Shown in pieces: positions 52,460 through 61,350 of a DNA stretch of 64,000 bases; within the stretch, counting starts at the first letter, position 1; each line of letters starts with the position of its first letter. The notes below the pieces were generated by a model. It had not been told where the DNA came from. It did not search any database and was given only the letters and a program-made list of their open reading frames with translations. Both the position numbers and the translations under genes were made by a program. The DNA lies in assembly GCF_023276405.1 (NCBI RefSeq), contig NZ_JALRMO010000001.1, positions 558,001 to 622,000 on the forward strand. The letters are read 5' to 3'. The DNA is from Paenibacillus hamazuiensis (lineage in GTDB: Bacteria; Bacillota; Bacilli; Paenibacillales; NBRC-103111).

Positions 52460-53518
52460 ATGAAGACGTATGAGATCGCCGTAATTCCGGGAGACGGCAT
52501 CGGCAAAGAGGTCGTTCCGGCTTCGCTGGACGTTTTGAGAACGGCCGCGGAAGCGCATGGCGGGATACGCTTTGCCTTTACCGAGTTTCCATGGAGCTGC
52601 GATTATTTTATGGAGCACGGTAAAATGATGCCTGACGACGGAATGGATATTTTGCGCAATTATGAAGCGATTTTTCTTGGGGCTGTCGGGGACCCGGCGC
52701 GGGTTCCGGATCATATTTCGCTCTGGGGCCTCTTGATCAAAATTCGCCGGGAATTCGAGCAGTCGATCAACGTTCGTCCGGCGATGTTATTCGAAGGCAT
52801 GGAATCCCCGTTGAAAAATCCGAAGGATTTCGATCTCATCGTCGTCAGGGAGAACAGCGAAGGCGAATACAGCGAAATCGGCGGGCGCATCCATAAAGGG
52901 GAAGATCAAATCGCCGTGCAAAACGCGGTATTTTCGCGAAAAGCTACGGAAAGAGCGATGCGTTACGCTTTCGAGCTGGCCCGCAAGCGCAGAGGCCATG
53001 TGACCAGCGCGACGAAGTCCAACGGCATCGTCCATACGATGCCTTTTTGGGACGAGGTGTTCAGGGATGTTAGCCAAGATTACCCGGAAGTGGCGACGTC
53101 CGCTTACCATATCGATGCTTTGTCCGCTTTCTTTGTGACGAAACCGCATATTTTCGATGTGATTGTCGCCAGCAATCTGTTCGGCGATATTTTAACCGAT
53201 CTCGGCGGGGCGATTATGGGCAGCATCGGAATAGCGCCGGCGGCCAACATTAACCCGAGCGGAAAATATCCTTCGATGTTCGAGCCCGTTCACGGCTCCG
53301 CTCCCGATATTTACGGCAAAGGGATTGCCAACCCGATCGGACAAATATGGACAGCGAAAATGATGCTCGATCATTTGGGCGAATCGGAGCTGGCCGCCAA
53401 GCTGCTCGAGGCGACCCAAGATGTCACGGCGCGGGGCATCAAAACGCCGGACATCGGCGGAAGCTCGAAGACGGCTCAAGTGACGGCGGAAATTTGCAGC
53501 CGGCTGAAGAGTCTTTAA
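52460..53518 (+). CDS. Tartrate dehydrogenase/decarboxylase or D-malate dehydrogenase family protein
   Basis: A 352-residue NAD-dependent beta-hydroxyacid oxidative decarboxylase of the isopropylmalate dehydrogenase superfamily. VIPGDGIGKEV (N-terminus), VVRENSEGEYSEIGG (near 130), the lysine/asparagine block TSATKSNGIVH (near 180), NLFGDILTDLGGAIMGSIG (near 238) and EPVHGSAPDIYGKGIANP mark the active site. The WGLLIKIRREFEQSINVRP stretch favours the TtuC/DmlA subgroup over LeuB. The ATG at 52460 follows AGGAGG by 9 bases; two in-frame starts just upstream overlap that site. A monocistronic unit with operator and terminator. Confidence 0.88.
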   Translation: MKTYEIAVIPGDGIGKEVVPASLDVLRTAAEAHGGIRFAFTEFPWSCDYFMEHGKMMPDDGMDILRNYEAIFLGAVGDPARVPDHISLWGLLIKIRREFEQSINVRPAMLFEGMESPLKNPKDFDLIVVRENSEGEYSEIGGRIHKGEDQIAVQNAVFSRKATERAMRYAFELARKRRGHVTSATKSNGIVHTMPFWDEVFRDVSQDYPEVATSAYHIDALSAFFVTKPHIFDVIVASNLFGDILTDLGGAIMGSIGIAPAANINPSGKYPSMFEPVHGSAPDIYGKGIANPIGQIWTAKMMLDHLGESELAAKLLEATQDVTARGIKTPDIGGSSKTAQVTAEICSRLKSL

Positions 53519-53544
53519 GCGATAACCGAAAATCGATCTTTGCG

Positions 53545-53573
53545 AAGCGGCAGCCGGCGGGCTGCCGCTTTTT
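53545..53573 (+). terminator. Strong intrinsic terminator after the dehydrogenase
   Basis: Perfect 11-base arms AAGCGGCAGCC and GGCTGCCGCTT around a GGCG loop, then T-run. Confidence 0.93.
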
Positions 53574-53600
53574 AACGATTTCTATGGGATAAAAAACAGC

Positions 53601-53630
53601 TTGTACACTTCCGCTTTGATCCCGTATGAT
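53601..53630 (+). promoter_or_regulatory. Probable promoter of the second YesM/YesN pair
   Basis: TTGTAC, an 18-base spacer and TATGAT (TGTACA with 17 is equivalent). It would leave a very short 5' leader before the ATG at 53643, which bears on the start choice of the kinase. Confidence 0.5.
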
Positions 53631-53642
53631 TTACATGCGGAA

Positions 53643-55526
53643 ATGGAAAGCGGTTTTATCATTCGCTCGAAGACGGGGGAATCCAATCTGAAAAATAGGT
53701 TAAAAGCGCTAAGAATCGGCAGTCTTTTCGGCAGGCTGGTCGCCTCCTATTTATGGCTCATTATCGTTCCGGTCGCTTTGATCGGCTGGATGTCCTTCAA
53801 AGCTTCCGAGAATATATTGATGACCAAGATCAGCGAATCGAACGGAAAAACGATGAATCAGATCGACCGGAATATCCGGACGCTTCTGGATCAGGTCACT
53901 GCGGTGGTCAATATGAACAATCTGAATCAAAGTCTGGAGACTTATTTGTCGAAAGGGTACGCCAATCCGTATGACGAGCTCATCGACAAGGCGGTTGTGG
54001 AAAAAAACATGCTTCAGGCTTCGCTGGCCTTCGACTGGATGCAGTTTGAATCTTATATGATCGGCAAAAACGGCCAGATTTATTCCCAGAACGACTCAAG
54101 CGGCGGAATCGACGCGGCGAGGCTTTTGCAGGTTAGGCAGCAAACCGCGGTCGAAGCTTCTCCCGATCAGATCGTATGGAGCGGAGCGCAGGATAGCTTT
54201 TTGAAAAACCAGGAGCACCAGAAGGTGTTTAACGCCGTTAAGCTGCTGTACAATCCGTATACTCATCTGGAATACGGGCTGTTCATCCTGAGCGTGAAGG
54301 AGGACAGTTTATACCGCATCTACCGGGACAGCATCGGGGCGGATGCGACGTTTTTCATTTTGGACAAAGATGGTCGTTACGTGACGAGCAGCCGGAGGGA
54401 AACGGTCGGAATGCAGGCGGATCCGGAACTTGTCCACGAGCTGGCTTCAAGCAAAGAAACGCAGGGCATTTCGACGATCTATGGAAAAAATACGTTAACT
54501 TCCGTCAAATATTTGGAAGTGCCCGGCTGGACGCTGGTGATGAACGTTTCGGTGCAGTCGTTGTTTAAAGACGTGAGGGGACTTTCCCGCAGTATATTGC
54601 TGATGACGCTGATTTTGGCGGCCGTATCCATACTTGCCGCAGTATGGATATCGCGCAGAATTGCGATGCCGCTCATCCGGCTGAACCAAAGAATCCAGTC
54701 CTACAAGCTGAACGGGGGGCTGGTACAAGCAAGACGGGAGCAGCCCGATGTCAACGAGCTCGCTTTGCTGACGACGGAATACGAACAAATGATCATGAAG
54801 CTGGAGCATACGATCCATGAGCTTGTCCGCAATCAGGAGGCCAAGCAGGCGGCGGAATGGAATGCGCTGCAGGCGCAGATTAATCCGCATTTTTTGTACA
54901 ATACGTTAAATTCGATCAAATGCCTCGTTTGGATCGACAAAACGGAGCTGATCGAACCGACGATCAACGCGCTGGTGAAACTGCTGCAGATGACGGTGCA
55001 GCGCAGCGAGAATGAAATCACCTTGCGCGAAGAATTGGCCTGTCTGGAATATTACGTGTATATTCAGGAGATCCGCTTGTCAAGAAAAATTATTTTCCGA
55101 GTTTACGTGGACGAGGGGTTGTGGTCGTGCCGTCTTCCCAAGCTGCTGCTGCAGCCGATCGTGGAAAACGCGATCTTTCACGGTATCGAAAGGAAGCCGG
55201 AGGAGGAGGGGGAAGCGATGATTACGCTGTATGCGGCCCCTTATCTGAGCGATGTCCGGATCGAAATTTCGGACAACGGGGTAGGCATGGATGTAAATCA
55301 GCCGGATAAGAAGGACACGGAGGATGCAGAGAGGACGAAGCATCGTTTTAGCGGAATCGGCATGATGAATGTGCATGAACGGCTGCAAATGAACTACGGG
55401 GACCATTACGGGCTGTCGGTTCAATCGACTCCGGGGCAGGGTACGACCGTAATCTTAATGCTGCCGGCGCGATTCGCCGGGCAGGAGCGGGAGGGAAACA
55501 CGGATGACCAGCATTATTATCGTTGA
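53643..55526 (+). CDS. YesM-type sensor histidine kinase (second)
   Basis: A 627-residue kinase with a membrane helix near residues 38-58, an extracellular cache-like domain, a second helix near 315-340 (SILLMTLILAAVSILAAVWIS), HAMP, the phospho-acceptor block QINPHFLYNTLNSIK with His416, and ATP-binding motifs QPIVENAIFHG, DNGVGMD and GIGMMNVHERL. The start is uncertain: ATG 53643 has only a poor ribosome binding site, while GGGGGAA lies 7 bases before an in-frame CTG at 53688, which would begin just before the basic stretch preceding the first helix. It overlaps its response regulator by 23 bases and probably controls the importer and sulfatases downstream. Confidence 0.9.
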   Translation: MESGFIIRSKTGESNLKNRLKALRIGSLFGRLVASYLWLIIVPVALIGWMSFKASENILMTKISESNGKTMNQIDRNIRTLLDQVTAVVNMNNLNQSLETYLSKGYANPYDELIDKAVVEKNMLQASLAFDWMQFESYMIGKNGQIYSQNDSSGGIDAARLLQVRQQTAVEASPDQIVWSGAQDSFLKNQEHQKVFNAVKLLYNPYTHLEYGLFILSVKEDSLYRIYRDSIGADATFFILDKDGRYVTSSRRETVGMQADPELVHELASSKETQGISTIYGKNTLTSVKYLEVPGWTLVMNVSVQSLFKDVRGLSRSILLMTLILAAVSILAAVWISRRIAMPLIRLNQRIQSYKLNGGLVQARREQPDVNELALLTTEYEQMIMKLEHTIHELVRNQEAKQAAEWNALQAQINPHFLYNTLNSIKCLVWIDKTELIEPTINALVKLLQMTVQRSENEITLREELACLEYYVYIQEIRLSRKIIFRVYVDEGLWSCRLPKLLLQPIVENAIFHGIERKPEEEGEAMITLYAAPYLSDVRIEISDNGVGMDVNQPDKKDTEDAERTKHRFSGIGMMNVHERLQMNYGDHYGLSVQSTPGQGTTVILMLPARFAGQEREGNTDDQHYYR

Positions 55527-56697
55527 CGACGAAAAGCTGCTGCGAAAAGGATTTATCCATATGACCGATTGGCTGAGTCACGGGTATAAGATCGTGGGTG
55601 AGGCGGGCAACGGAGAGGAAGCTCTGCAGCTGGTGAAGGCGCTTGGACCGGATGTTGTCGTTACCGACATCAGGATGCCCGGAATGGACGGCGTGCAGCT
55701 GATCCGGGAAATCAAGTCGGCTTATCCGCAGATCGAAGTGATCGTTTTGAGCAGCTACAGCGATTTTCCTTATGTGAAAGAGTCGCTGCAATTAGGGGCG
55801 GCGGATTATATTTTGAAAGCGAGCATGAGCTTTGATGAGGTGCTGCAGGCGCTGGACAAAGCGACGGGCAAACGGAATGCCCCGGATTCGGGCCATGCCC
55901 CGCAGCTGCATAATAAAGGAGCGGAAGCAAGCGGCACCGCCGCCGATTCGTCCGCTGCCTTTTACGAAAAAGTGCCCGGTGCGGATCGCTTAAACCGCGC
56001 ATCGTCCGTTCAGGCCCGACCGCCCTTGCCGAGCGCCTCTTGGAACTGGAAAGACATTCGGCCCTACGTCGACATCGGCGATTTGGACGCTTTGTACGAA
56101 TCGGTTTATGGAGCGGCCGTTCGGCAAATCAGCCAGGGAAACGCTCCCGAGCCTTATCATTTGCAAAAAAATTTGGTGGAACTGGTCTACATGATCATTC
56201 ACAAGCTGGACGAGGCCGGCTGGAATCCGGACGAATTGCAGAGAAGCAAGCTTGCGCATTTTCGGAAAATGGAGACGGCGGGGCATTTCGACGAGTGTAT
56301 GGAGGCGTTCCGGAAAGCTCTGAACGAGATCGCCGAATTTCTTACGGCCAGCGGCTACCTGGCAAGCGCATACAGTCCGACGGTCAAGGCGGTCGTGAGC
56401 CATCTGCACCAAAACTATGCCGATCCGGAGTTGTCCCTCGGCGAGACCGCGAAGAAGTTCCATCTCAACAAAAGCTATTTGAGCCAGTTATTCAAACAGC
56501 AGACGGGAGTCAATTTTCAAAATTATGTAACGCGGATCCGCATCGACAAAGCGAAGGAGCTTCTGAAACAAAACGAACCGGTCAGCGAGGTGTGCGCGGC
56601 CGTAGGTATCGATAATATCAGCTATTTCAGCCAGCTGTTCAAACGGTGGGCCGGCGTTTCACCGAGCGATTATGCGAGGGAGCGCGGAACGGACTGA
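55504..56697 (+). CDS. YesN-type response regulator with AraC output domain (second)
   Basis: A 397-residue regulator: receiver with acidic pocket (VDDEK), Asp55 in VVTDIRMPGMDG and the conserved lysine in YILKASMS; a short linker; C-terminal AraC/XylS helix-turn-helix pair (about 295-395; LGETAKKFHLNKSYLSQLFKQ and VCAAVGIDNISYFSQLFKR). It is shorter than the one at 9034, lacking most of the middle domain. The start lies inside the kinase gene after GGGAGGG. The sugar importer and sulfatases that follow are the likely targets. Confidence 0.93.
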   Translation: MTSIIIVDDEKLLRKGFIHMTDWLSHGYKIVGEAGNGEEALQLVKALGPDVVVTDIRMPGMDGVQLIREIKSAYPQIEVIVLSSYSDFPYVKESLQLGAADYILKASMSFDEVLQALDKATGKRNAPDSGHAPQLHNKGAEASGTAADSSAAFYEKVPGADRLNRASSVQARPPLPSASWNWKDIRPYVDIGDLDALYESVYGAAVRQISQGNAPEPYHLQKNLVELVYMIIHKLDEAGWNPDELQRSKLAHFRKMETAGHFDECMEAFRKALNEIAEFLTASGYLASAYSPTVKAVVSHLHQNYADPELSLGETAKKFHLNKSYLSQLFKQQTGVNFQNYVTRIRIDKAKELLKQNEPVSEVCAAVGIDNISYFSQLFKRWAGVSPSDYARERGTD

Positions 56698-56897
56698 ACA
56701 ACCTGAATATTTTAATAAAACCTAAAAAAATATAAAGACGGCTGCGGAAAATGCGGCTGCATTTCCTAAATGAATGAACAATATTGCCAAATGGATTGAA
56801 TGCACTCACCGCCATGCGCTCTATATAATTGTTAATGAAAGCGATTGCGATAAGCAGCGCGGGCACATATTACATCCACAAACAAGGGGGTCATTCA

Positions 56898-58214
56898 ATG
56901 CGCAAATTAAAAACGGTGTCAACGTTCCTCGCGGCATCGATGTTGGCGGGGGTGGTTGCCGGCTGCTCCCAGTCCGCTTCTCCGGCCAATACGCAGTCCG
57001 GCGACAAAGCTTCTTCGCAAAAGGAGCCGGTTACGCTCACCTTCTGGTTTCCCGGTGCGGACAAAGTCAACGACGAATATTTCACCAACGTAGCGAAGGA
57101 ATTCGAGAAGCTGAATCCGAATGTCAAAATCGAAACGACGGTGCTCCCGGCAAACTCGGCGGATGTGGACACGAAGCTGAATGCGGCGAAGCTGAGCGGG
57201 ACGTTCCCCGACGTATTCTCCGCCTATCTCATCTTTATGGGAACCCGGGCTACCAAAGGGGAATTCGCCCCGCTGGACGATTACATCGGCAATTGGAACG
57301 AAAAGGACGACTTGTTTGAAAGCGCCTTAAACATCGGCAAAGTGAAAAACAAAACGTACGGGCTCGGCTTTTACCCGGCTCCGGAAATTTTAACTTACCG
57401 GAAAGACTTCTTCGCCGAAGCGGGGCTTGATCCGGAGAAGCCGCCGGCGACCTGGGAGGAGCTCGCGCAGTACGCCGAAAAGCTGACCAAACGCGATGGA
57501 AGCGGCAATGTGACCCGCGCGGGACTTGACATCCCGGGAACGAATGCAAGCGTATTCTTCGAGCCCTTCATGCGCCAGAACGGATCGAAGATTATCGACG
57601 AGGATAAGGAGGCGCCGGCATTCAGCGATGCGAAGTCTGTGGAGGCTTTCGATTATTTGGTAGGGCTGGCGAACAAGAAAATAAACATTCCTTTCAACTA
57701 TCAGAAAAAAGATGAGTTTCCTTTCATCAACGGAAAATCCGCGATGTCCTTCCTGCAGACGACGATGATCAGCAACATGATTGCGAACAATCCGGATCTG
57801 AAAGACAAGCTGGGGTTCGTGCCGGTCTTGAAACGCGAAAACAAGGTGGCTTTCAACGGATACCGCTTGTTTACGATCGGAGCCGGCAGCAAGCATAAAA
57901 ACGAAGCTTGGGAATTCATCAAGTTCATGATGTCCAAAGACCAGATGTGGAAGCGTTACAAGGATATGAAAATACCGGTTGTCCGAAAATCGCTCGAGCA
58001 GCAGTTTATGGGCGAAGATCCGAAATTTAACGGCGTCCTGCTTGATTATGTCAAGAACGGCAAAGGCAAACCGATCATTTCCTGGGCTTCCCTGTACGAC
58101 AAGTACATTCAATTGGCTTACGAGGAAGCGATCAGCGGGAAAAAACCGTCGGCCCAGGCATTGAAGGACGCGCAGGATGGTCTCGAGAAAGAAATCAAAA
58201 CGTTAACGAAATAA
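56898..58214 (+). CDS. Family 1 solute-binding lipoprotein of the sulfatase operon
   Basis: A 438-residue lipoprotein with lipobox VAGC near residue 21. The family 1 pattern is clear (VTLTFWFPGADKVNDEYFTNVAKEFEKLNP, then YGLGFYPAPEILTYRKDFFAEAGL, then FIKFMMSKDQMWKRY). The ATG follows AAGGGGGTC; an upstream in-frame start at 56829 was rejected because the signal peptide begins here. Two permeases and two sulfatases follow in one run, so a sulfated oligosaccharide is the likely cargo; this is inference. Confidence 0.92.
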   Translation: MRKLKTVSTFLAASMLAGVVAGCSQSASPANTQSGDKASSQKEPVTLTFWFPGADKVNDEYFTNVAKEFEKLNPNVKIETTVLPANSADVDTKLNAAKLSGTFPDVFSAYLIFMGTRATKGEFAPLDDYIGNWNEKDDLFESALNIGKVKNKTYGLGFYPAPEILTYRKDFFAEAGLDPEKPPATWEELAQYAEKLTKRDGSGNVTRAGLDIPGTNASVFFEPFMRQNGSKIIDEDKEAPAFSDAKSVEAFDYLVGLANKKINIPFNYQKKDEFPFINGKSAMSFLQTTMISNMIANNPDLKDKLGFVPVLKRENKVAFNGYRLFTIGAGSKHKNEAWEFIKFMMSKDQMWKRYKDMKIPVVRKSLEQQFMGEDPKFNGVLLDYVKNGKGKPIISWASLYDKYIQLAYEEAISGKKPSAQALKDAQDGLEKEIKTLTK

Positions 58215-58236
58215 TTACAGGGAGGTTCCAAGGCCC

Positions 58237-59151
58237 ATGTCTGAATCGTTGGCAGTGGCAAAAATGGCGGCGGGCCGGAGAAAAAAGGCGGTCAGGCTGG
58301 ACGAGGACAGAATCGGCTATATGCTGATCGCCCCCTTTTACATTTTCTTGCTCGTATTTGTGTTGATCCCGATTGCGGTCAATTTGTACCTCAGCTTTAC
58401 GAATTACGATTTAACGAATGCCGATTGGGTCGGCTTGAAAAATTACCGGATTTTGTTCTCGGACTCGTTCTTTCACGTCGCGCTAAAAAACACGTTCGTC
58501 TATACCTTCTTCACGCTGCTGTTCACCTTAGGCCTGGGGCTCATGCTGGCGCTTGTGCTGAATCGGAAGCTGGCGGGGCTGCCGTTTCTGCGGACCGCAT
58601 TTTTTATGCCGCACATCACGTCGATGGTCGCGGTGTCGATGATCTGGCTGTGGATTTACGAGCCTTCCCACGGGCTTGCCAATTCGTTTCTGGATCTGCT
58701 CGGCATCCGAAAAATTCAGTGGCTTTTCGACGAAACATGGGCTATGCCGGCGGTTATCTTGATGAGCGTATGGAAATTCGTCGGATATAACATGGTCATT
58801 TATTTGGCCGGGCTGCAGAGCATCCCGAGGCATTTGTACGAAGCGGCATCCGTGGACGGAGCGGGTGCGGGAAGACAGTTTTTCAACGTCACGCTTCCGC
58901 TGCTGACGCCGGTCACATTTTTTCTGTTCATTACCGGGCTGATCAACAATTTCAACGTATTTGAGCAAATTCAAATTCTTACGGGCGGCGGCCCGATGAA
59001 CTCGACGACGACGCTTGTGCATCAAATATACAACCGGGCGTTCAACGATTTTCAAATGGGCTATGCGGCTGCGCTGTCCATGGTTTTGCTGGCGATCATC
59101 GCGTTTATCACCATCGTCAATTTCAAATATGGCAGCCAAAGCCATGAATAA
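58237..59151 (+). CDS. Sugar ABC transporter permease, MalF type (sulfatase operon)
   Basis: A 304-residue permease with about six helices, the first near 28-50 (YMLIAPFYIFLLVFVLIPIAV), and the EAA loop YEAASVDGAGAGRQFFNVTLPLLTPV near 204-230. AGGGAGG precedes the ATG. No ATPase gene accompanies the operon; the MsmX-type gene at 28198 may serve it. Confidence 0.92.
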   Translation: MSESLAVAKMAAGRRKKAVRLDEDRIGYMLIAPFYIFLLVFVLIPIAVNLYLSFTNYDLTNADWVGLKNYRILFSDSFFHVALKNTFVYTFFTLLFTLGLGLMLALVLNRKLAGLPFLRTAFFMPHITSMVAVSMIWLWIYEPSHGLANSFLDLLGIRKIQWLFDETWAMPAVILMSVWKFVGYNMVIYLAGLQSIPRHLYEAASVDGAGAGRQFFNVTLPLLTPVTFFLFITGLINNFNVFEQIQILTGGGPMNSTTTLVHQIYNRAFNDFQMGYAAALSMVLLAIIAFITIVNFKYGSQSHE

Positions 59152-59175
59152 TTTGGCGGCCGGAAAGGAGCCATC

Positions 59176-60039
59176 ATGGAAACTACGAAATACCGCAGCG
59201 CTGTATCGGCCGTGATGCTCATTTTATCGCTGGTTATGCTGATTCCGTTCGGACTCATGGTGCTGACGTCCCTTAAGACGATGGGCGAAATTCAAGCTCC
59301 GCAGTTTGTGTTCATTCCGCAGCATCTGTCGCTGGACAACTATTTTCAAGCCATGCAGAGGGGCAACTGGGCGCAATATTTCGGCAATTCGCTTTTCATA
59401 ACCGCGGTGACGGTCGTTGTCAGCCTGCTGATCAACTCGGTTGCCGGTTACAGCTTTGCCCGGCTCCGGTTTAAGGGCAGGGACCTGTTGTTTCTCATCT
59501 CCCTGATCGGACTTATGATTCCGCCTCAAGTTACGATGATTCCGGTTTTTCTCATCCTGAAGCATATTCCTTTTGCCGGGGGCAACGATTGGACCGGCCA
59601 GGGCGGGCTCGGCTGGATCAATTCGTACATGGGGCTGATCGCTCCTTACGTGGCGGGGTCGTTCGGTGTCTTTCTGTTCCGCCAGTTTTATCTCAATTTT
59701 CCGAAGGATCTGGACGATGCTGCGAAGATGGACGGACTCAGCACGGTGAAGACATATTGGCAGATTTATGTGCCCTTGAGCAAACCGATCTTTGCCACGC
59801 TTGTCGCGCTGAAGGCGACACAATCGTGGAACGAATACACCTGGCCGCTTATTGTAACAAACAGCGACGCCATGAAGACGGTTCAACTGGCATTGACATT
59901 GTTCCGGGACGAGACCCAGGTGCAGTGGAACCTGCTGATGTCGGCTACCACGCTGATCGTACTGCCGCTGACGATTATTTTCCTGCTCGCCCAAAAGTAT
60001 TTCATTGAAGGCATCGTCACAACCGGGATCAAAGGATAA
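59176..60039 (+). CDS. Sugar ABC transporter permease, MalG type (sulfatase operon)
   Basis: A 287-residue permease, partner of the gene at 58237, with about six helices and the EAA loop LDDAAKMDGLSTVKTYWQIYVPLSKP near 178-203. It ends QKYFIEGIVTTGIKG, the MalG-like tail. AAAGGAG precedes the ATG. The first sulfatase begins 30 bases later, indicating co-transcription of uptake and desulfation. Confidence 0.92.
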   Translation: METTKYRSAVSAVMLILSLVMLIPFGLMVLTSLKTMGEIQAPQFVFIPQHLSLDNYFQAMQRGNWAQYFGNSLFITAVTVVVSLLINSVAGYSFARLRFKGRDLLFLISLIGLMIPPQVTMIPVFLILKHIPFAGGNDWTGQGGLGWINSYMGLIAPYVAGSFGVFLFRQFYLNFPKDLDDAAKMDGLSTVKTYWQIYVPLSKPIFATLVALKATQSWNEYTWPLIVTNSDAMKTVQLALTLFRDETQVQWNLLMSATTLIVLPLTIIFLLAQKYFIEGIVTTGIKG

Positions 60040-60069
60040 CGGAGTTTGCAGGCGAAAGGGGACTCACGT

Positions 60070-61350
60070 ATGAACATAGTATACATGCACACGCACGATA
60101 CGGGCCGGTATATCCAGCCCTACGGCTATGCCGTGCCGACGCCGAATCTGATGCGGCTGGCCAGGGAAGGAGTAGTGTTTCGCCATGCGTATTGCGCGGG
60201 TCCGACCTGCTCCCCGAGCAGAGCGGCGCTGCTCACGGGAATGGCGGCCCACTCCGCGGGGATGTTCGGCCTTGCCCATCTGGGGGCGCAGCTCGACGAT
60301 TACAGCAAGCATCTGGTTCCGTTTTTAGGCGGAAACGGGTACGAAACAGCTTTGTGCGGCATTCAGCATGAGGCGCCAGAGGCGGAAATGATCGGATATG
60401 ACCGCATTCTCGGCAACCCGGATTTCGATATGAGCGTGTTCGATTTCGACTCCGTAAGCTGGGATGTTTACAACGCGGAAGCGGCGGCGGAGTATATCCG
60501 GGGGAGAGGGGGCCGCGGCAATCCTTTCTTTTTATCGTTCGGCATGTTTAATACGCATTTGAACTTTCCGAAGGCTGCGCCTTCGTTGGAGACGGCTTAT
60601 TTGATGCCGCCGTCCTTGATGCACGACAATGAGGCCAACCGCCGGCTGTGGGCCGAATATTTGACCTCCGCGGAAGCGGCCGACCGGTGCGCGGGCATCG
60701 TTTTGCAGGCGATCGAAGATGCGGGGATTGCCGATGAGACGCTCGTTATTTTTACAACCGACCACGGGTTGCCGTTCCCGCAGATGAAATGCAGTCTGTT
60801 TGATGCCGGCATCGGTGTATCGTTGATCATGAGAACCCCGCAGCGGCACCGGAAAGGCGAGGCGGTCGATGCGATGGTATCGCATCTGGACCTGTTCCCG
60901 ACGATCTGCGAGATGACCGGATTGGCGGCGCCGCAGTGGCTGCAGGGCTGCTCCTTGCTGCCGCTGCTGGAGGGGAGGGCGGAATCCGTCCGCCCGTACG
61001 CGTTTGCGGAAATCAACCACCATGTGGAGTACGAGCCGATGCGCTGCGTTCGCAGCGACAGATATAAATATATCCGCAATTACGGAGAAACGGCGTATTT
61101 GACGCCGAATCTCGATACGAGCGGCTATCGTTCTTTTTTGCTGGACAACGGGTTTCTTCGTACGGAAAAACCGCAGGAGATGCTGTTCGATCTGTATCTG
61201 GATCCGGCCGAGCGGGTGAATCTGGCTCACAATGAGGCCTATCGGGAAACGATGAGGGAGCTAGCCGACGTGTTGGAGAAGTGGATGCGCGACACGGAAG
61301 ATCCTTTGCTGAACGGGGCCGTGCCGCTGCGGAGAGGAGGAACGGCATGA
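60070..61350 (+). CDS. Type I (formylglycine) sulfatase, sulfamidase-like, cytoplasmic
   Basis: A 426-residue sulfatase. The maturation motif C-x-P-x-R is present as Cys47-Ser-Pro-Ser-Arg51, followed by AALLTG; Cys47 should be converted to formylglycine. Metal-site elements appear as H-T-H-D-T near the N-terminus and TTDHGLPFP (near 230). The N-terminal layout resembles N-sulfoglucosamine sulfohydrolases, so a glucosamine-sulfate target is possible. No signal peptide, so it works on imported sugars. The ATG at 60070 follows AAAGGGG. It overlaps the next sulfatase (ATGA). No maturase gene is visible in this window. Confidence 0.88.
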   Translation: MNIVYMHTHDTGRYIQPYGYAVPTPNLMRLAREGVVFRHAYCAGPTCSPSRAALLTGMAAHSAGMFGLAHLGAQLDDYSKHLVPFLGGNGYETALCGIQHEAPEAEMIGYDRILGNPDFDMSVFDFDSVSWDVYNAEAAAEYIRGRGGRGNPFFLSFGMFNTHLNFPKAAPSLETAYLMPPSLMHDNEANRRLWAEYLTSAEAADRCAGIVLQAIEDAGIADETLVIFTTDHGLPFPQMKCSLFDAGIGVSLIMRTPQRHRKGEAVDAMVSHLDLFPTICEMTGLAAPQWLQGCSLLPLLEGRAESVRPYAFAEINHHVEYEPMRCVRSDRYKYIRNYGETAYLTPNLDTSGYRSFLLDNGFLRTEKPQEMLFDLYLDPAERVNLAHNEAYRETMRELADVLEKWMRDTEDPLLNGAVPLRRGGTA

